The translations under genes and the position numbers were made by a program. Of a stretch of DNA of 64,000 nucleotides, positions 45,146-56,416 are shown one piece after another. Location: positions 62,001-126,000 of the forward strand of contig CALKXV010000031.1 in NCBI GenBank assembly GCA_938005545.1, given 5' to 3'. Under the pieces are notes generated by a model. That model did no database searches, had not been told where the DNA came from, and was given only the letters and a program-made list of their open reading frames with translations. Within the stretch, counting starts at the first letter, position 1. Every line of letters begins with the position of its first letter. Source of the stretch: an uncultured Paracoccaceae bacterium (GTDB lineage: Bacteria; Pseudomonadota; Alphaproteobacteria; Rhodobacterales; Rhodobacteraceae).

Positions 45146-45544
45146 ATGATGAAACCAATTGCAGCAGCGATTTTTACCTTGGTCGCAGCCCCTGCGGTGG
45201 CTCTGTCCCCTCTGCACGAAGAGCCGACAGTTGTTAACAATTTTTATAGTATCGGGCTCGCAGATGAAGTGCGAAAGAACTGTGATCAGATCGAACCGCG
45301 TCTCATTCGAGCATATAGATATATAAAATCTATCGAAAGCTATGCACGTAAAGTGGGATATTCCAACGCCGAAATCGACGAATTTGTTGATAATAAAGCA
45401 GAAAAAGAGAAGTTGCGCTCCCGGATCAGGGCCGATTTGGCCAAGCGCGGGGCCAGTGCAAAAACACCGGAAGGCTATTGCACTGTGGGCCGTGAAGAAA
45501 TAGCCAAGGGCAGCGCCGCAGGACGCCTTCTGCGGGCCAAGTAG
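45146..45544 (+). CDS. DUF5333 exported protein
   Basis: 132 residues from ATG 45146 (AAGGA seven bases upstream). Signal peptide (MMKPIAAAIFTLVAAPAVALS), then a helical domain with NNFYSIGLADEVRKNCDQI, a central IEPRLIRAYRYIKSIESYAR, and a C-terminal EGYCTVGREEI; two cysteines may form a disulfide. Matches my memory of DUF5333, found before nuoG in Rhodobacteraceae. Role unknown, probably periplasmic. Confidence 0.75.
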   Translation: MMKPIAAAIFTLVAAPAVALSPLHEEPTVVNNFYSIGLADEVRKNCDQIEPRLIRAYRYIKSIESYARKVGYSNAEIDEFVDNKAEKEKLRSRIRADLAKRGASAKTPEGYCTVGREEIAKGSAAGRLLRAK

Positions 45545-45587
45545 CGCCGCCTAAAAAGGGTGGCGGAACCTTGAGGAACCGGTGCCC

Positions 45588-47621
45588 ATGTCCGAGCTCA
45601 AAAAACTCATCATCGATGATGTGGAAGTCGAGGTCGATCCGGCCCTGACCCTTATTCAGGCCTGTGAGCAGGCTGGCGTGGAAATTCCGCGTTTTTGCTA
45701 TCACGAACGGCTGTCGATTGCCGGGAACTGCCGGATGTGTCTGGTCGAAGTCGTGGGTGGGCCGCCGAAGCCGGCGGCGTCCTGCGCGATGCAGGTCAAA
45801 GATTTGCGCCCGGGCCCCGAAGGCCTGCCGCCTGTCGTCAAGACGAACTCGCCCATGGTCAAAAAGGCCCGCGAAGGCGTCATGGAGTTTCTGCTGATCA
45901 ACCACCCGCTGGATTGCCCGATTTGTGATCAGGGCGGCGAGTGTGATCTACAGGATCAGGCGATGGCTTATGGCGTCGACTTTAGCCGCTTTCGTGAACC
46001 AAAGCGCGCGGCTGACACGCTGGATCTTGGCCCCTTGGTTGGAACCGCGATGACGCGTTGTATATCTTGCACGCGCTGTGTCCGTTTCATCACCGAAGTT
46101 GCGGGCATGCCTGAGCTTGGTCAAACAGGTCGCGGCGAAGATTCCGAGATTACATCCTATCTCGGCCAGACGCTTGATAGCGAAATGCAGGGCAATATCG
46201 TCGATCTTTGCCCTGTGGGCGCGCTGACATCGAAGCCTTACGCCTTTACCGCACGACCTTGGGAGCTGACGAAGACGGAAACCATCGACGTGATGGACGC
46301 GCTTGGAAGCAATATTCGTGTGGATACGAAGGGGCGCGAAGTCATGCGTATCCTGCCGCGCAACCATGACGGGGTGAATGAAGAATGGCTGTCGGACAAA
46401 TCCCGCAATGCCTGGGATGGGTTGCGTCGTCAGCGGTTGGACAAACCTTACATCCGTGAGAACGGCAAACTACGTGCGGCCAGTTGGGACGAAGCCCTTG
46501 GTAAGGCGGCAGAGGCTATGAAAAGCGGCAAGGTGGCTGGTCTTGTCGGCGATTTGGCCCCTGTCGAAGCGGTCTTTGCGTTGAAAGAACTGATCGAAGG
46601 CATTGGCGGCGTTGTAGAATGCCGCAACGATGGCGCGAAACTGCCCGCTGGCAACCGTTCGGCCTATGTCGGGACCGCCACGATCGAGGATATCGAGAAC
46701 GCGGGTGCTATCATGTTGATTGGCACCAACCCGCGCACGGAAGCGCCGGTTCTGAATGCCCGCATCCGCAAAGCCTGGTCGCGAGGGGCCAAAGTTGGTC
46801 TGGTCGGTGCACCCGTCGATCTGACCTATGATTATTTTCACCTTGGAACGGGCCGTGATGGTGTCAGAAAGCTGCTTGAAGGCAGCCACGAAGATGCATT
46901 GTCGCGCGAAACGATTGTTATTGTCGGCATGGGCGCATTGACGACGTCGGGCGGCAAAGGGGCTTTGGCCGATGCCATGGCCTTTGCTGAAGCCACGGAA
47001 TCCAAGTTCATGGTTCTGCACACGGCGGCGTCGCGTGTTGGCGCATTGGACGTGGGCGCGGTGAACGCAGGCGGCATCGAAGGCGCTTTGGATGGTGCGA
47101 CAGCGGTTTATAATCTTGGCGCGGATGAAGTCGACATCGCCGAAGGCCCAACCGTGATCTACCAGGGAAGCCATGGGGATCGCGGTGCGCACCGCGCTGA
47201 TATTATCCTGCCTGCGGCGGCCTGGACCGAAGAAAACGGAGTATTTGTGAACACCGAAGGACGCCCGCAACTGGCGATGCGCGCAGGTTTTCCACCCGGC
47301 GACGCCAAGGAAAACTGGGCGATCCTGCGGGCATTGTCGGCCGAAATGGACGCCACGCTTGAATACGATAGTCTTGCACAACTTCGCGCAAAATTAATCG
47401 AAGCTGTGCCACACCTGAAAAACATCGACGATGTACCGGAAAATGACTGGCAGCCCGTCGAAGCGGGCGGCGAAGGCTCGGGCGAATTCGGAGAGGCTGT
47501 CACGGCCCATTTCCTGACGAACCCGGTTTTGCGTGCATCCCCGTTGATGGGCGAATTGCAAAGGAATGCGCGCGACAGAAAAGCGGGCAAGCTGGCGGCG
47601 GAATTGCTGGCAGTAAAATAG
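45588..47621 (+). CDS. nuoG: NADH-quinone oxidoreductase subunit G
   Basis: 677 residues from ATG 45588 (GAGGAA nine bases upstream; GTG 45582 is too close to it). N-terminal [2Fe-2S] ligands in [19 protein letters not shown] and C in PAASCAMQV; then [18 protein letters not shown] and [10 protein letters not shown] clusters; then a molybdopterin-oxidoreductase-like domain without cofactor. The size fits the alphaproteobacterial form. It carries most of the iron-sulfur clusters between FMN and N2. Confidence 0.98.
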   Translation: MSELKKLIIDDVEVEVDPALTLIQACEQAGVEIPRFCYHERLSIAGNCRMCLVEVVGGPPKPAASCAMQVKDLRPGPEGLPPVVKTNSPMVKKAREGVMEFLLINHPLDCPICDQGGECDLQDQAMAYGVDFSRFREPKRAADTLDLGPLVGTAMTRCISCTRCVRFITEVAGMPELGQTGRGEDSEITSYLGQTLDSEMQGNIVDLCPVGALTSKPYAFTARPWELTKTETIDVMDALGSNIRVDTKGREVMRILPRNHDGVNEEWLSDKSRNAWDGLRRQRLDKPYIRENGKLRAASWDEALGKAAEAMKSGKVAGLVGDLAPVEAVFALKELIEGIGGVVECRNDGAKLPAGNRSAYVGTATIEDIENAGAIMLIGTNPRTEAPVLNARIRKAWSRGAKVGLVGAPVDLTYDYFHLGTGRDGVRKLLEGSHEDALSRETIVIVGMGALTTSGGKGALADAMAFAEATESKFMVLHTAASRVGALDVGAVNAGGIEGALDGATAVYNLGADEVDIAEGPTVIYQGSHGDRGAHRADIILPAAAWTEENGVFVNTEGRPQLAMRAGFPPGDAKENWAILRALSAEMDATLEYDSLAQLRAKLIEAVPHLKNIDDVPENDWQPVEAGGEGSGEFGEAVTAHFLTNPVLRASPLMGELQRNARDRKAGKLAAELLAVK

Positions 47622-47716
47622 GTTAATATGGCTGCTTGGGGCTTTCACTTGCAGTCACATAAGGTTTAGAAGGGGCTCGAAAAATCGCGCCCCGGATATG
47701 AGGAACAGACGAGCGC

Positions 47717-48754
47717 ATGGCTGATTTTCTTACGACACCGCTGGGCATCCTTGTCATCGTGATCGCGCAGGTGCTGCTGGTTGTGGCCTTTGTGATGATC
47801 AGTCTGCTTTTCCTGGTTTATGGCGACCGAAAAATCTGGGCTGCGGTTCAGATGCGGCGGGGGCCAAACGTTGTGGGGCCTTGGGGGCTTTTGCAAACCG
47901 TCGCTGACGCGTTGAAATACGTGGTCAAGGAAATCGTTATTCCATCGGGTGCGGATCGGGCCGTTTTTATCATGGCGCCTTTGGTGTCTTTTGTTCTGGC
48001 GATGGTCACGTGGTCGGTGATCCCGTTCAACGAAACCTGGGTTTTGTCCGATCTAAACGTAGCAATCTTGTTCGTGTTCGCGATTTCCTCGCTTGAGGTG
48101 TACGGCGTGATCATGGGCGGTTGGGCCTCGAACTCAAAATACCCGTTCCTTGGAAGCTTGCGGTCGGCCGCGCAGATGATTTCTTACGAAGTGTCGATCG
48201 GTTTGATCATCATCGGTGTGATCCTGTCGTCCGGTTCGATGAACTTTGGTGGTATCGTTGCGGCGCAGGATGGCAATTACGGGCTGTTCAGCTGGTATTG
48301 GTTGCCGCACTTTCCCATGGTATTCTTGTTCTTCATCAGTGCTTTGGCCGAAACCAACCGTCCGCCTTTCGATTTGCCCGAAGCGGAATCGGAATTGGTG
48401 GCGGGCTATCAGGTTGAATATTCCTCGACGCCGTTTTTGTTGTTCATGGCTGGCGAATATATCGCCATCTTCCTGATGTGTGCCCTGACCACGCTGTTGT
48501 TCTTCGGCGGATGGCTGTCACCGATCCCATTCATCCCCGACAGCCCGTTGTGGATGGTTGCCAAGATGGCATTCTTCTTCTTCATGTTCGCCATGGTGAA
48601 AGCCATCGTACCCCGCTTCCGCTATGACCAACTGATGCGCATCGGCTGGAAAGTCTTCCTGCCTCTGTCGTTGTTCTGGGTGGTCTGGGTCGCCTTCGCG
48701 GCACGTTATGAATTCTTCGGCGGGGCCTATGCCCGCTGGACCGTAGGAGGCTGA
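47717..48754 (+). CDS. nuoH: NADH-quinone oxidoreductase subunit H
   Basis: 345 residues with eight predicted membrane helices; the loop [21 protein letters not shown] and [16 protein letters not shown] are diagnostic. It forms much of the quinone channel and the start of the proton path. nuoI starts two bases after its stop. Confidence 0.98.
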   Translation: MADFLTTPLGILVIVIAQVLLVVAFVMISLLFLVYGDRKIWAAVQMRRGPNVVGPWGLLQTVADALKYVVKEIVIPSGADRAVFIMAPLVSFVLAMVTWSVIPFNETWVLSDLNVAILFVFAISSLEVYGVIMGGWASNSKYPFLGSLRSAAQMISYEVSIGLIIIGVILSSGSMNFGGIVAAQDGNYGLFSWYWLPHFPMVFLFFISALAETNRPPFDLPEAESELVAGYQVEYSSTPFLLFMAGEYIAIFLMCALTTLLFFGGWLSPIPFIPDSPLWMVAKMAFFFFMFAMVKAIVPRFRYDQLMRIGWKVFLPLSLFWVVWVAFAARYEFFGGAYARWTVGG

Positions 48755-48756
48755 CC

Positions 48757-49251
48757 ATGACCCAAATCGACTGGAACCGCGCAGGTAAATATTTCCTTTT
48801 GATGGACTTCATCAAAGGGTTTGGTCTTGGCTTTAAGTACTTCTTTGCGCCCAAGGCCACGCTGAATTATCCGCATGAGAAAGGGCCGCTTAGCCCACGC
48901 TTTCGCGGTGAACATGCGCTGCGCCGGTATCCGAACGGTGAAGAACGTTGCATTGCCTGTAAGCTGTGCGAGGCGATTTGCCCGGCTCAAGCCATCACCA
49001 TTGACGCCGAGCCTCGTGATGATGGTTCGCGCCGTACGACGCGCTATGACATCGACATGACCAAATGCATTTATTGTGGGTTCTGTCAGGAGGCGTGCCC
49101 CGTGGATGCGATTGTCGAGGGGCCAAATTTTGAGTTCTCGGCGGAAACTCGGGAAGAGTTGTTCTATGACAAGGACAAACTTCTGGAGAACGGTGAACGT
49201 TGGGAAGCCGAAATCGCGCGAAACCTTGAAATGGATGCACCATACCGCTGA
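48757..49251 (+). CDS. nuoI: NADH-quinone oxidoreductase subunit I
   Basis: 164 residues with two [4Fe-4S] motifs, [12 protein letters not shown] and [16 protein letters not shown] (clusters N6a and N6b), after an N-terminal helix that lies on the membrane. Its TGA stop overlaps the ATG of the DUF4259 gene by one base. Confidence 0.98.
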   Translation: MTQIDWNRAGKYFLLMDFIKGFGLGFKYFFAPKATLNYPHEKGPLSPRFRGEHALRRYPNGEERCIACKLCEAICPAQAITIDAEPRDDGSRRTTRYDIDMTKCIYCGFCQEACPVDAIVEGPNFEFSAETREELFYDKDKLLENGERWEAEIARNLEMDAPYR

Positions 49252-49838
49252 TGGGAACCTGGGGCGTACATAGTTTCGACAACGACGACGCCAAGGAATG
49301 GGCGGCGGCCTATCGTGAAATGGGCCTTGCGGTTGCGAAAAGCACGATTGATGTGGCTTTGGGCGATCTCAGAAATGGCGGATTGCCGGCGGATTTGGCC
49401 AGCCGGGCGATTGCGGCGGCAGAAGCGGTGGCATACGCGCTTGGTCGTGGATCGCCTGCGGGGATCGAAGCATTCGCCGGTGCACCTGTTGCAGATGTGG
49501 GCGCGGCACAAGATTTGATCGAAAACGCGGATGCCGCAGTTACCGCCATTTCCGAAGCGTCAGAATTGAAGGTGCTTTGGACCGAGGCCAATCAGTTCGA
49601 AGACTGGCTGGCAGTCATGGAAGACCTGCAACAGCGCTTGATCGGCGACGCGATCAACAACGTGCAGGACGTGCGCGAAGCCCCCGTAGGAACGGCGCCG
49701 CCTGCGGCTGAAACGTCGCAGAACGATGATGTTCTCGCTGCGATTTCGAAACTGTCTGCGGATGTCCAGCTTTTGCGTCAGGAAACGGCGGAAAACATCC
49801 TTCGATTGGCCGAGTTGATAGAGGCGCGCGATCAATGA
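49251..49838 (+). CDS. DUF4259 domain protein
   Basis: 195 residues. The opening [19 protein letters not shown] is the DUF4259 signature; the middle is alanine-rich and helical (about 40-140), and the C-terminus has a probable coiled coil (ISKLSADVQLLRQETAENIL). Function unknown. It overlaps nuoI at the start and the next gene at the end (ATGA), so it is made together with complex I. Confidence 0.82.
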   Translation: MGTWGVHSFDNDDAKEWAAAYREMGLAVAKSTIDVALGDLRNGGLPADLASRAIAAAEAVAYALGRGSPAGIEAFAGAPVADVGAAQDLIENADAAVTAISEASELKVLWTEANQFEDWLAVMEDLQQRLIGDAINNVQDVREAPVGTAPPAAETSQNDDVLAAISKLSADVQLLRQETAENILRLAELIEARDQ

Positions 49839-50242
49839 CGGATGCAAACAATCCTTTTGCGGCGATGATGGCCATGAGCCAGGAAATGGCGAAAGCCATG
49901 AACCCGGCGCTGACCACATTTACACCCGATGGGTTTGAAACACTTTGGCCAACAATGCCGAAAGACATGATGGAAACCATCATGGGCAAGGGGATGAACC
50001 CCGATGGGCTGGACGCGAAAACCAAACTTTTGCTGACTTTGGGCGCGCTTACGATGTTGGGTGCACAGGCCGAGGCTCAGATCAGAATGACCGTGCGCCA
50101 TTCAATCGAAGCAGGTGCATCACGCCAGGAAATTGCCGAAGCCATTGCAATGATGGGCGTTTTCGGCGGCGTGCCCGCCATGACCAAGGCGATGGAACTT
50201 GCCAGTTCGGTTATGGAAACCGGTAAAGAGGAACAGACATGA
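49835..50242 (+). CDS. Carboxymuconolactone decarboxylase-like protein, cysteine-free
   Basis: 135 residues. The C-terminal two thirds match the CMD/AhpD helical fold: [26 protein letters not shown], then [28 protein letters not shown]. The protein has no cysteine, so AhpD-type disulfide peroxidase chemistry is excluded, and the N-terminus is methionine-rich. It may be a structural or ligand-binding member. It overlaps DUF4259 and nuoJ by four bases each. Confidence 0.8.
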   Translation: MTDANNPFAAMMAMSQEMAKAMNPALTTFTPDGFETLWPTMPKDMMETIMGKGMNPDGLDAKTKLLLTLGALTMLGAQAEAQIRMTVRHSIEAGASRQEIAEAIAMMGVFGGVPAMTKAMELASSVMETGKEEQT

Positions 50243-50853
50243 GCGCTCAAATCTTTGCATTTTACCTCTTTGCAGTGTCCTGCGTCGCGGGTGGCCTGTT
50301 CACTGTCATCGCCCGAAACCCGGTGCATTCGGTGCTGTGGTTGATTTTATCTTTCTTATCGGCAGCCGGTCTGTTCGTGCTTTTGGGCGCCGAATTTGTC
50401 GCGATGTTGTTGATCATTGTCTACGTCGGCGCAGTGGCTGTGCTGTTCTTGTTCGTGGTCATGATGCTGGACGTCGATTTCGCCGAGTTAAAGGCTGAAA
50501 TGGCGCGTTATCTGCCACTGGCCTTGCTGATCGGCGTGGTGATCTTAATGCAATTGGCCATGGCCTTTGGTGTCTGGGAAACGGCCGAAGGCGTGACCTT
50601 GGCGGACCGGCCCGACGCGATTGCAGGTGGCGGTGATCACAACACCGATGCTTTAGGCCGCATTCTGTACGACAAATATTTCCTGTTGTTCCAATTGTCT
50701 GGCCTGATCTTGTTGGTGGCCATGGTTGGCGCGATTGTTCTGACGCTTCGCCATCGTGATTACGTCAAACGCCAGGACGTTCTGGCACAGATGTACCGCG
50801 ACCCTGCCGAAGCGATGGAATTGAAAGACATCAAACCGGGGCAGGGCTTGTGA
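50239..50853 (+). CDS. nuoJ: NADH-quinone oxidoreductase subunit J
   Basis: 204 residues with five membrane helices; [31 protein letters not shown]-type sequence of the flexible third helix is clear (residues about 50-80). NuoJ couples quinone chemistry to the antiporter subunits. Its stop overlaps a GTG-started 47-codon frame. Confidence 0.97.
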   Translation: MSAQIFAFYLFAVSCVAGGLFTVIARNPVHSVLWLILSFLSAAGLFVLLGAEFVAMLLIIVYVGAVAVLFLFVVMMLDVDFAELKAEMARYLPLALLIGVVILMQLAMAFGVWETAEGVTLADRPDAIAGGGDHNTDALGRILYDKYFLLFQLSGLILLVAMVGAIVLTLRHRDYVKRQDVLAQMYRDPAEAMELKDIKPGQGL

Positions 50854-50993
50854 GAGTTTCAGTCTTCATATCGCATTTGATGGCAACTTCGGCGCAGGCC
50901 GCCGTGCCGGGCTTAAACGCTATGGCTACGCGAAATGACTGGCCCTTTGGCACCTGCGGTTGCGACTATCTGAAGGAAGAGAAGAACAGATGA
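50850..50993 (+). CDS. Possible 47-residue ORF bridging nuoJ and nuoK
   Basis: GTG 50850 overlaps the nuoJ stop (GTGA), and the TGA at 50991-50993 overlaps the nuoK start (ATGA at 50990). The frame thus exactly fills the nuoJ-nuoK gap with four-base overlaps on both sides. The product ([21 protein letters not shown]..., ending [12 protein letters not shown]) has a hydrophobic start, a mid-protein Ala-rich part and a CGC motif. It may be a real small protein or a coupling device to carry ribosomes to nuoK. Confidence 0.4.
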   Translation: MRVSVFISHLMATSAQAAVPGLNAMATRNDWPFGTCGCDYLKEEKNR

Positions 50994-51295
50994 TCGGTCT
51001 TGAGCACTATCTCATCGTCGCGGCGACACTGTTCGTCATTGGGATTTTCGGGATTTTCCTGAACCGGAAGAACATCATCATCCTTTTGATGTCGATTGAA
51101 CTGATGCTTCTTGCGGTGAACATCAACCTGGTCGCGTTTTCGGCCTATCTGGGCGATCTGACAGGCCAGGTCTTCACGCTGTTCGTTTTAACGGTTGCGG
51201 CAGCTGAGGCCGCGATTGGTCTTGCGATCCTTGTCTGTTTCTTCCGCAACCGCGGCACAATCGATGTCGAAGACGTCAATGTGATGAAGGGCTGA
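50990..51295 (+). CDS. nuoK: NADH-quinone oxidoreductase subunit K
   Basis: 101 residues from ATG 50990 with three membrane helices. The key glutamates are present: [17 protein letters not shown] and [20 protein letters not shown]. It forms part of the proton path next to NuoJ and NuoN. AAGGAAG is upstream. nuoL starts four bases after its stop. Confidence 0.97.
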   Translation: MIGLEHYLIVAATLFVIGIFGIFLNRKNIIILLMSIELMLLAVNINLVAFSAYLGDLTGQVFTLFVLTVAAAEAAIGLAILVCFFRNRGTIDVEDVNVMKG

Positions 51296-51299
51296 TCTG

Positions 51300-53402
51300 A
51301 TGGAAACCATTATCCTCTTTGCCCCCCTGCTTGGCGCACTTTTGTGCGGATTTGGCTGGAAGATCATGGGCGAATATGCGGCCCAGTGGGTGGCAACGTT
51401 CTTTCTGTTCATTGCCTGTATTCTCAGCTGGATCATCTTTCTGACGTTCGACCCCTTTGCCCACCAAGGCGGAAGCTACTCGGTGCAGGTTTTGACGTGG
51501 ATCGAAAGCGGGACACTGGTCACGGATTGGGCTGTGCGGATGGACCGGTTGACGGCGATCATGCTGGTGGTGATCACGACGGTCAGTGCCTTGGTGCATT
51601 TGTACAGCTTCGGCTATATGGCCCATGACGAAAATTTCGACGACGAAAAAGAAAGCTATCGCCCGCGTTTCTTTGCGTATTTGTCATTCTTTACCTTTGC
51701 GATGTTAATGCTGGTGACGGCGGATAACCTGATCCAGATGTTCTTTGGTTGGGAGGGGGTTGGCCTCGCATCCTATCTTTTGATCGGGTTCTACTTCCGC
51801 AAACCAAGCGCCAATGCGGCTGCGATCAAGGCCTTCGTGGTGAACCGGGTCGGTGACTTTGGCTTCGCCCTGGGAATTTTCGCGATCTATATGGTGTTCG
51901 ATACCGTGAATTTCGGGGAAATTTTCGCCGCGGTGCCGGACAAAGCAGATGAAACCATCAGCTTCCTTTGGGCCGAATGGAACGCGATTGAGGTGATTTG
52001 CTTCCTTTTGTTCATCGGTGCCATGGGCAAATCCGCCCAGTTCATCCTTCACACATGGTTGCCCGACGCGATGGAAGGCCCGACACCAGTATCGGCGCTG
52101 ATCCATGCCGCGACGATGGTGACGGCTGGTGTTTTCCTGGTCTGTCGCATGTCGCCCTTGATGGAATTTGCAGACAGCACGCAGAATTTCATTGTCTATG
52201 TGGGCGCTTTGACCGCCTTTTTCGCCGCTACCGTCGGCTTGGTGCAAAACGATATCAAGCGCGTGATTGCCTATTCGACCTGCTCGCAGCTCGGGTACAT
52301 GTTCGTGGCAGCAGGCGTGGGCGTCTATTCTGTCGCGATGTTCCATCTGTTCACCCACGCCTTCTTCAAGGCCATGTTGTTCTTGGGTGCCGGCTCGGTC
52401 ATCCACGGGATGCACCACGAACAAGATATGCGGAACTATGGTGGGTTGCGGCACAAGATGCCAAAAACCTTCTGGGCCATGATGATTGGCACTTTGGCGA
52501 TTACTGGCGTTGGCATCCCGCTGACGCACTTTGGTTTTGCCGGTTTCCTGTCGAAAGATGCGGTGATCGAAAGCGCCTATGCGGGCGGTACGGATGCTTC
52601 GGCGCTCGCTTTCTGGGCGTTGGTGATCGCGGCTTTGTTCACCAGTTTCTATAGCTGGCGGTTGATCTTTATGACCTTCTTTGGCGAACCACGTGGTGAC
52701 AAACACACCCATGATCACGCCCATGAAAGCCCGATGGTTATGGTGGCGCCACTTGGTGTTTTGGCGCTGGGTGCAATTTTTGCCGGAATGATCTGGTACA
52801 AGCCGTTCTTTGGAGATGAGGCCAAAGTCGATGACTGGTTCGGCATGGCCGAATACCACGGCGAAGAACATGCAACGCTTCCGGGCGCGGCTCATGCGGC
52901 CGAAGGCGACGCCAAAGATGATCACGGCGAAAAGGCTGAAGCCGCACCTCCCGGGCAGGGCGCGATCTATCGTGAAGACAAAAACCACGTGTTGCACGAT
53001 GCGCATTACGTGCCCACATGGGTCCGCCTAAGTCCATTCATTGCTATGCTTCTGGGCTTCCTGACGGCGTTTCAATTCTATATCCGCCGCCCCGATTTGC
53101 CGGGCAAACTGGCCGAAAACCAAGCCATTCTGCATCAGTTTTTGCTGAACAAATGGTATGTGGATGAGATCTACGACTTCCTGTTTGTGAACCCGGCCAA
53201 GTGGCTTGGGCGTTTCCTTTGGAAAAAGGGCGACGGCGCGGTCATTGACGGTTTCCTGAACGGAATTGCCATGGGTGTGGTGCCGTTCTTCACAAAACTG
53301 GCCGGACGCGCGCAGTCGGGTTACATTTTCACCTACGCCTTTGCGATGGTGCTGGGCATTCTGGTCTTCGTGACCTGGATGACCCTTTCGGGAGGGCAGT
53401 AG
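51300..53402 (+). CDS. nuoL: NADH-quinone oxidoreductase subunit L
   Basis: 700 residues, an antiporter-like subunit with about 16 membrane helices and a long lateral helix at the end. Motifs [16 protein letters not shown] and [12 protein letters not shown] are present. A His/Asp/Glu-rich hydrophilic loop (about 463-475 and 520-560: [28 protein letters not shown]) is unusually charged. It is the distal proton pump of complex I. Confidence 0.98.
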   Translation: METIILFAPLLGALLCGFGWKIMGEYAAQWVATFFLFIACILSWIIFLTFDPFAHQGGSYSVQVLTWIESGTLVTDWAVRMDRLTAIMLVVITTVSALVHLYSFGYMAHDENFDDEKESYRPRFFAYLSFFTFAMLMLVTADNLIQMFFGWEGVGLASYLLIGFYFRKPSANAAAIKAFVVNRVGDFGFALGIFAIYMVFDTVNFGEIFAAVPDKADETISFLWAEWNAIEVICFLLFIGAMGKSAQFILHTWLPDAMEGPTPVSALIHAATMVTAGVFLVCRMSPLMEFADSTQNFIVYVGALTAFFAATVGLVQNDIKRVIAYSTCSQLGYMFVAAGVGVYSVAMFHLFTHAFFKAMLFLGAGSVIHGMHHEQDMRNYGGLRHKMPKTFWAMMIGTLAITGVGIPLTHFGFAGFLSKDAVIESAYAGGTDASALAFWALVIAALFTSFYSWRLIFMTFFGEPRGDKHTHDHAHESPMVMVAPLGVLALGAIFAGMIWYKPFFGDEAKVDDWFGMAEYHGEEHATLPGAAHAAEGDAKDDHGEKAEAAPPGQGAIYREDKNHVLHDAHYVPTWVRLSPFIAMLLGFLTAFQFYIRRPDLPGKLAENQAILHQFLLNKWYVDEIYDFLFVNPAKWLGRFLWKKGDGAVIDGFLNGIAMGVVPFFTKLAGRAQSGYIFTYAFAMVLGILVFVTWMTLSGGQ

Positions 53403-53405
53403 GCC

Positions 53406-54962
53406 ATGTTGCTCGATAATCTGATCTCGATCGTCACGTTCATTCCGCTGATTGGGGCAGCTATTTTGGCCCTGTTCTTGCGGGGCGATGACGAAGCGGC
53501 ACAAAATAACGCCAAGTGGGTGGCCTTGGCGGCGACAACCGCGTCTTTTCTTGCCTCACTCTTTTTACTGGCGGGTTTTGATGCATCCAACACAGGCTTT
53601 CAATTCGTCGAAGAAGGCACCTGGATCCTTGGCTTAAGCTATAAAATGGGCGTCGACGGTATTTCCGTTCTGTTCGTCATGCTCACCACCTTCCTGATGC
53701 CGATCACCATTCTGGCGTGTTGGGATGTGAAACACCGCGTAAAGGAATACATGATCGCATTTTTGGTGCTGGAAACCTTGATGCTAGGCGTCTTTTGCGC
53801 TTTGGATTTGGTCCTTTTCTATCTGTTCTTCGAAGCAGGCCTGATCCCGATGTTCCTGATCATCGGTATCTGGGGCGGCAAGGAACGCATCTATGCGTCG
53901 TTCAAGTTCTTTCTGTACACCTTCTTCGGCTCGGTCCTGATGCTTGTGGCTATGGTGGCGATGTATGTGGACGCGCAGACAACGGATATCACTGCCTTGC
54001 TGAACCACAACTTTGGCTCCGACACGGTCACTGTCATGGGTGTCCAAATCCTTGGAGGCATGCAAACGCTGTTGTGGCTGGCATTTTTCGCAAGTTTCGC
54101 GGTGAAGATGCCTATGTGGCCGGTGCACACTTGGTTGCCCGATGCCCACGTTCAAGCCCCGACGGCAGGGTCGGTTGTTCTGGCGGCGATCCTGTTGAAA
54201 ATGGGCGGCTATGGTTTCCTGCGGTTCAGCTTGCCGATGTTCCCTGTTGCATCTGACATCATGGCGAACTTTGTCCTGTGGCTCAGCGCGATTGCCATCG
54301 TTTACACCTCGCTTGTAGCGCTGATGCAGGAAGACATGAAAAAACTGATCGCCTATTCCTCGGTCGCGCATATGGGCTTTGTCACAGCGGGCATTTTCGC
54401 GGCCAATCAACAAGGTGTGGACGGCGCGATCTTTCAGATGATCAGTCACGGATTTATCTCGGGCGCATTGTTCCTGTGTGTCGGTGTGATCTATGATCGG
54501 ATGCACACCCGAGAGATTGACGCCTATGGCGGGTTGGTGAACCGAATGCCTGCCTATGCAGCGGTGTTTATGTTGTTCACCATGGCCAATGTCGGATTGC
54601 CGGGCACATCCGGGTTCGTTGGCGAATTTCTGACATTGGTTGGCATGTTCCAGGCCAACACTTGGGTTGCGGCGGTCGCGGCCACGGGCGTGATCCTGTC
54701 GGCGGCGTATGCGCTTTGGCTCTATCGTCGCGTGGTAATGGGGGATCTGATCAAGGAAAGCCTGAAATCGATCACCGACATGACAGCCCGCGAGCGGAGC
54801 ATTTTTGCGCCCCTCATCGTTATGACGATATTGCTGGGCGTATATCCCAGCCTTGTTACAGACATCATCAGCCCTTCGGTCTCTGCCTTGCTTGGCGGTT
54901 ATGACACGGCGGTGGCTGAATTTGCGACCCAGAACGCGGTCGCTGAGAACGGAGGCCACTGA
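53406..54962 (+). CDS. nuoM: NADH-quinone oxidoreductase subunit M
   Basis: 518 residues, antiporter-like, about 14 membrane helices. Motifs [37 protein letters not shown] and [11 protein letters not shown] are diagnostic. It is the middle proton pump. Its stop overlaps the nuoN start by one base (TGATG). Confidence 0.98.
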   Translation: MLLDNLISIVTFIPLIGAAILALFLRGDDEAAQNNAKWVALAATTASFLASLFLLAGFDASNTGFQFVEEGTWILGLSYKMGVDGISVLFVMLTTFLMPITILACWDVKHRVKEYMIAFLVLETLMLGVFCALDLVLFYLFFEAGLIPMFLIIGIWGGKERIYASFKFFLYTFFGSVLMLVAMVAMYVDAQTTDITALLNHNFGSDTVTVMGVQILGGMQTLLWLAFFASFAVKMPMWPVHTWLPDAHVQAPTAGSVVLAAILLKMGGYGFLRFSLPMFPVASDIMANFVLWLSAIAIVYTSLVALMQEDMKKLIAYSSVAHMGFVTAGIFAANQQGVDGAIFQMISHGFISGALFLCVGVIYDRMHTREIDAYGGLVNRMPAYAAVFMLFTMANVGLPGTSGFVGEFLTLVGMFQANTWVAAVAATGVILSAAYALWLYRRVVMGDLIKESLKSITDMTARERSIFAPLIVMTILLGVYPSLVTDIISPSVSALLGGYDTAVAEFATQNAVAENGGH

Positions 54963-56398
54963 TGCAATCGGGAGATCTTTCGATCGCGCTGCCGGAAATT
55001 ATCCTGTCGCTGTTTGCCATGGGCGGATTGCTGGTCGGGGCATACGGCGGAAAAGACAAATTGGCGTCGCTCATGCTTTGGGTGACGGCGGCTGTTTTGG
55101 TTGCTCTGGCCGCTTGGATCGGGTTCCAAGGTGCAGGAACCGCAACGGTTTTCAACGGAATGTTCACCGATGACGCCTTTGCGCGCTTTGCCAAAGTGAC
55201 GGTGCTTTTGTCGGCGGCTGCGGTGTTGTTGATGAGCGAAAGCTATATGATCAAGCGCGACCTTTTGCGGTTCGAATATCCGCTTTTGATCGCGCTGGCA
55301 TCGGTTGGCATGATGGTCATGGTCTCGGCCAGCGATTTGATCGCGCTTTATATGGGGTTGGAGCTTCAATCCCTGGCGCTTTACGTGGTTGCTTCTTTGC
55401 GCCGCGACAGCGTGAAATCCACCGAAGCGGGCCTGAAATACTTCGTGCTTGGCGCTTTGTCGTCCGGGCTTTTGCTGTACGGCGCGTCGTTGGTTTACGG
55501 CTTTTCCGGCACCACCGAATTTGCAGGCATTATCCAGGCGGCCCAAGGCGAAACGCCTGTGGGGATGCTGATCGGATTGTCGTTTGTCATTGCCGGTTTG
55601 GCGTTCAAAGTCTCGGCGGCACCTTTTCACATGTGGACGCCTGACGTCTACGAAGGTGCGCCGACACCGATCACCGCGTTCTTCGCAACCGCGCCGAAAA
55701 TGGCAGCCATGGGGCTTTTCGCCCGTGTGGTGCACGATGCGTTTGGCGGCGTCATTGGTGATTGGCAGCAGATTGTCGCGGCCCTTGCCGTGGCCTCAAT
55801 GTTCCTTGGAGCCGTGGCCGCGATTGGACAGCGCAACATTAAACGTCTGATGGCATATTCGTCGATTGCGCATATGGGATTTGCTTTGATGGGCTTGGCA
55901 TCCGGTACGGCGCAAGGTGTGGAAAGCATGCTGATCTACATGGCGATTTATGTGACCATGAACATCGGAACATTCGCGTTCATTCTTTCGATGGAAAAGG
56001 ATGGGTCGCCCGTTTTGACGATTGACGCATTGTCGCTTTACTCGAAACGTGATCCTGCAAAGGCGTTGGCGGTGCTTGTCTTGATGTTCAGCCTTGCGGG
56101 TGTGCCGCCAATGGTTGGTTTCTTTGGCAAATACTCTGTGCTTTTGGCGGCTGTCGATGGTGGTTTGGCATGGTTGGCAATCCTGGGTGTCACCGCGTCT
56201 GTCATCGGTGCGTTCTACTACTTGCGGATCGTCTTCATCATGTACTTTGGTGCGGATGAAAGCGAATTGGACAAGGGCGGATCGGGTATCCTTTGGGGGT
56301 TCTTGATGGCGTCTGCGGCCGCGATGGTGTTCGGCGTCTTCAATCTATTTGGCATCGAAGGTCCGGCGGCGGCAGCGGCGGCGGCACTTGCGGGTTAA
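54962..56398 (+). CDS. nuoN: NADH-quinone oxidoreductase subunit N
   Basis: 478 residues, antiporter-like, about 14 membrane helices, with [36 protein letters not shown] and [14 protein letters not shown]. The third antiporter-like subunit; it closes the complex I operon. birA starts 18 bases later and is probably on the same transcript. Confidence 0.98.
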   Translation: MQSGDLSIALPEIILSLFAMGGLLVGAYGGKDKLASLMLWVTAAVLVALAAWIGFQGAGTATVFNGMFTDDAFARFAKVTVLLSAAAVLLMSESYMIKRDLLRFEYPLLIALASVGMMVMVSASDLIALYMGLELQSLALYVVASLRRDSVKSTEAGLKYFVLGALSSGLLLYGASLVYGFSGTTEFAGIIQAAQGETPVGMLIGLSFVIAGLAFKVSAAPFHMWTPDVYEGAPTPITAFFATAPKMAAMGLFARVVHDAFGGVIGDWQQIVAALAVASMFLGAVAAIGQRNIKRLMAYSSIAHMGFALMGLASGTAQGVESMLIYMAIYVTMNIGTFAFILSMEKDGSPVLTIDALSLYSKRDPAKALAVLVLMFSLAGVPPMVGFFGKYSVLLAAVDGGLAWLAILGVTASVIGAFYYLRIVFIMYFGADESELDKGGSGILWGFLMASAAAMVFGVFNLFGIEGPAAAAAAALAG

Positions 56399-56416
56399 GC
56401 GACGGGTTATCGGGCC

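Noticed and set aside
51705-53006. 433-codon open frame on the minus strand within nuoL
   Set aside because: Low-complexity product with no recognisable domain; nuoL itself is certain on the other strand. Long antisense frames are common in GC-rich coding DNA.
53784-54959. 391-codon minus-strand frame within nuoM
   Set aside because: Antisense shadow of a clear complex I gene; product is Arg/His/Gln-rich with no family resemblance.
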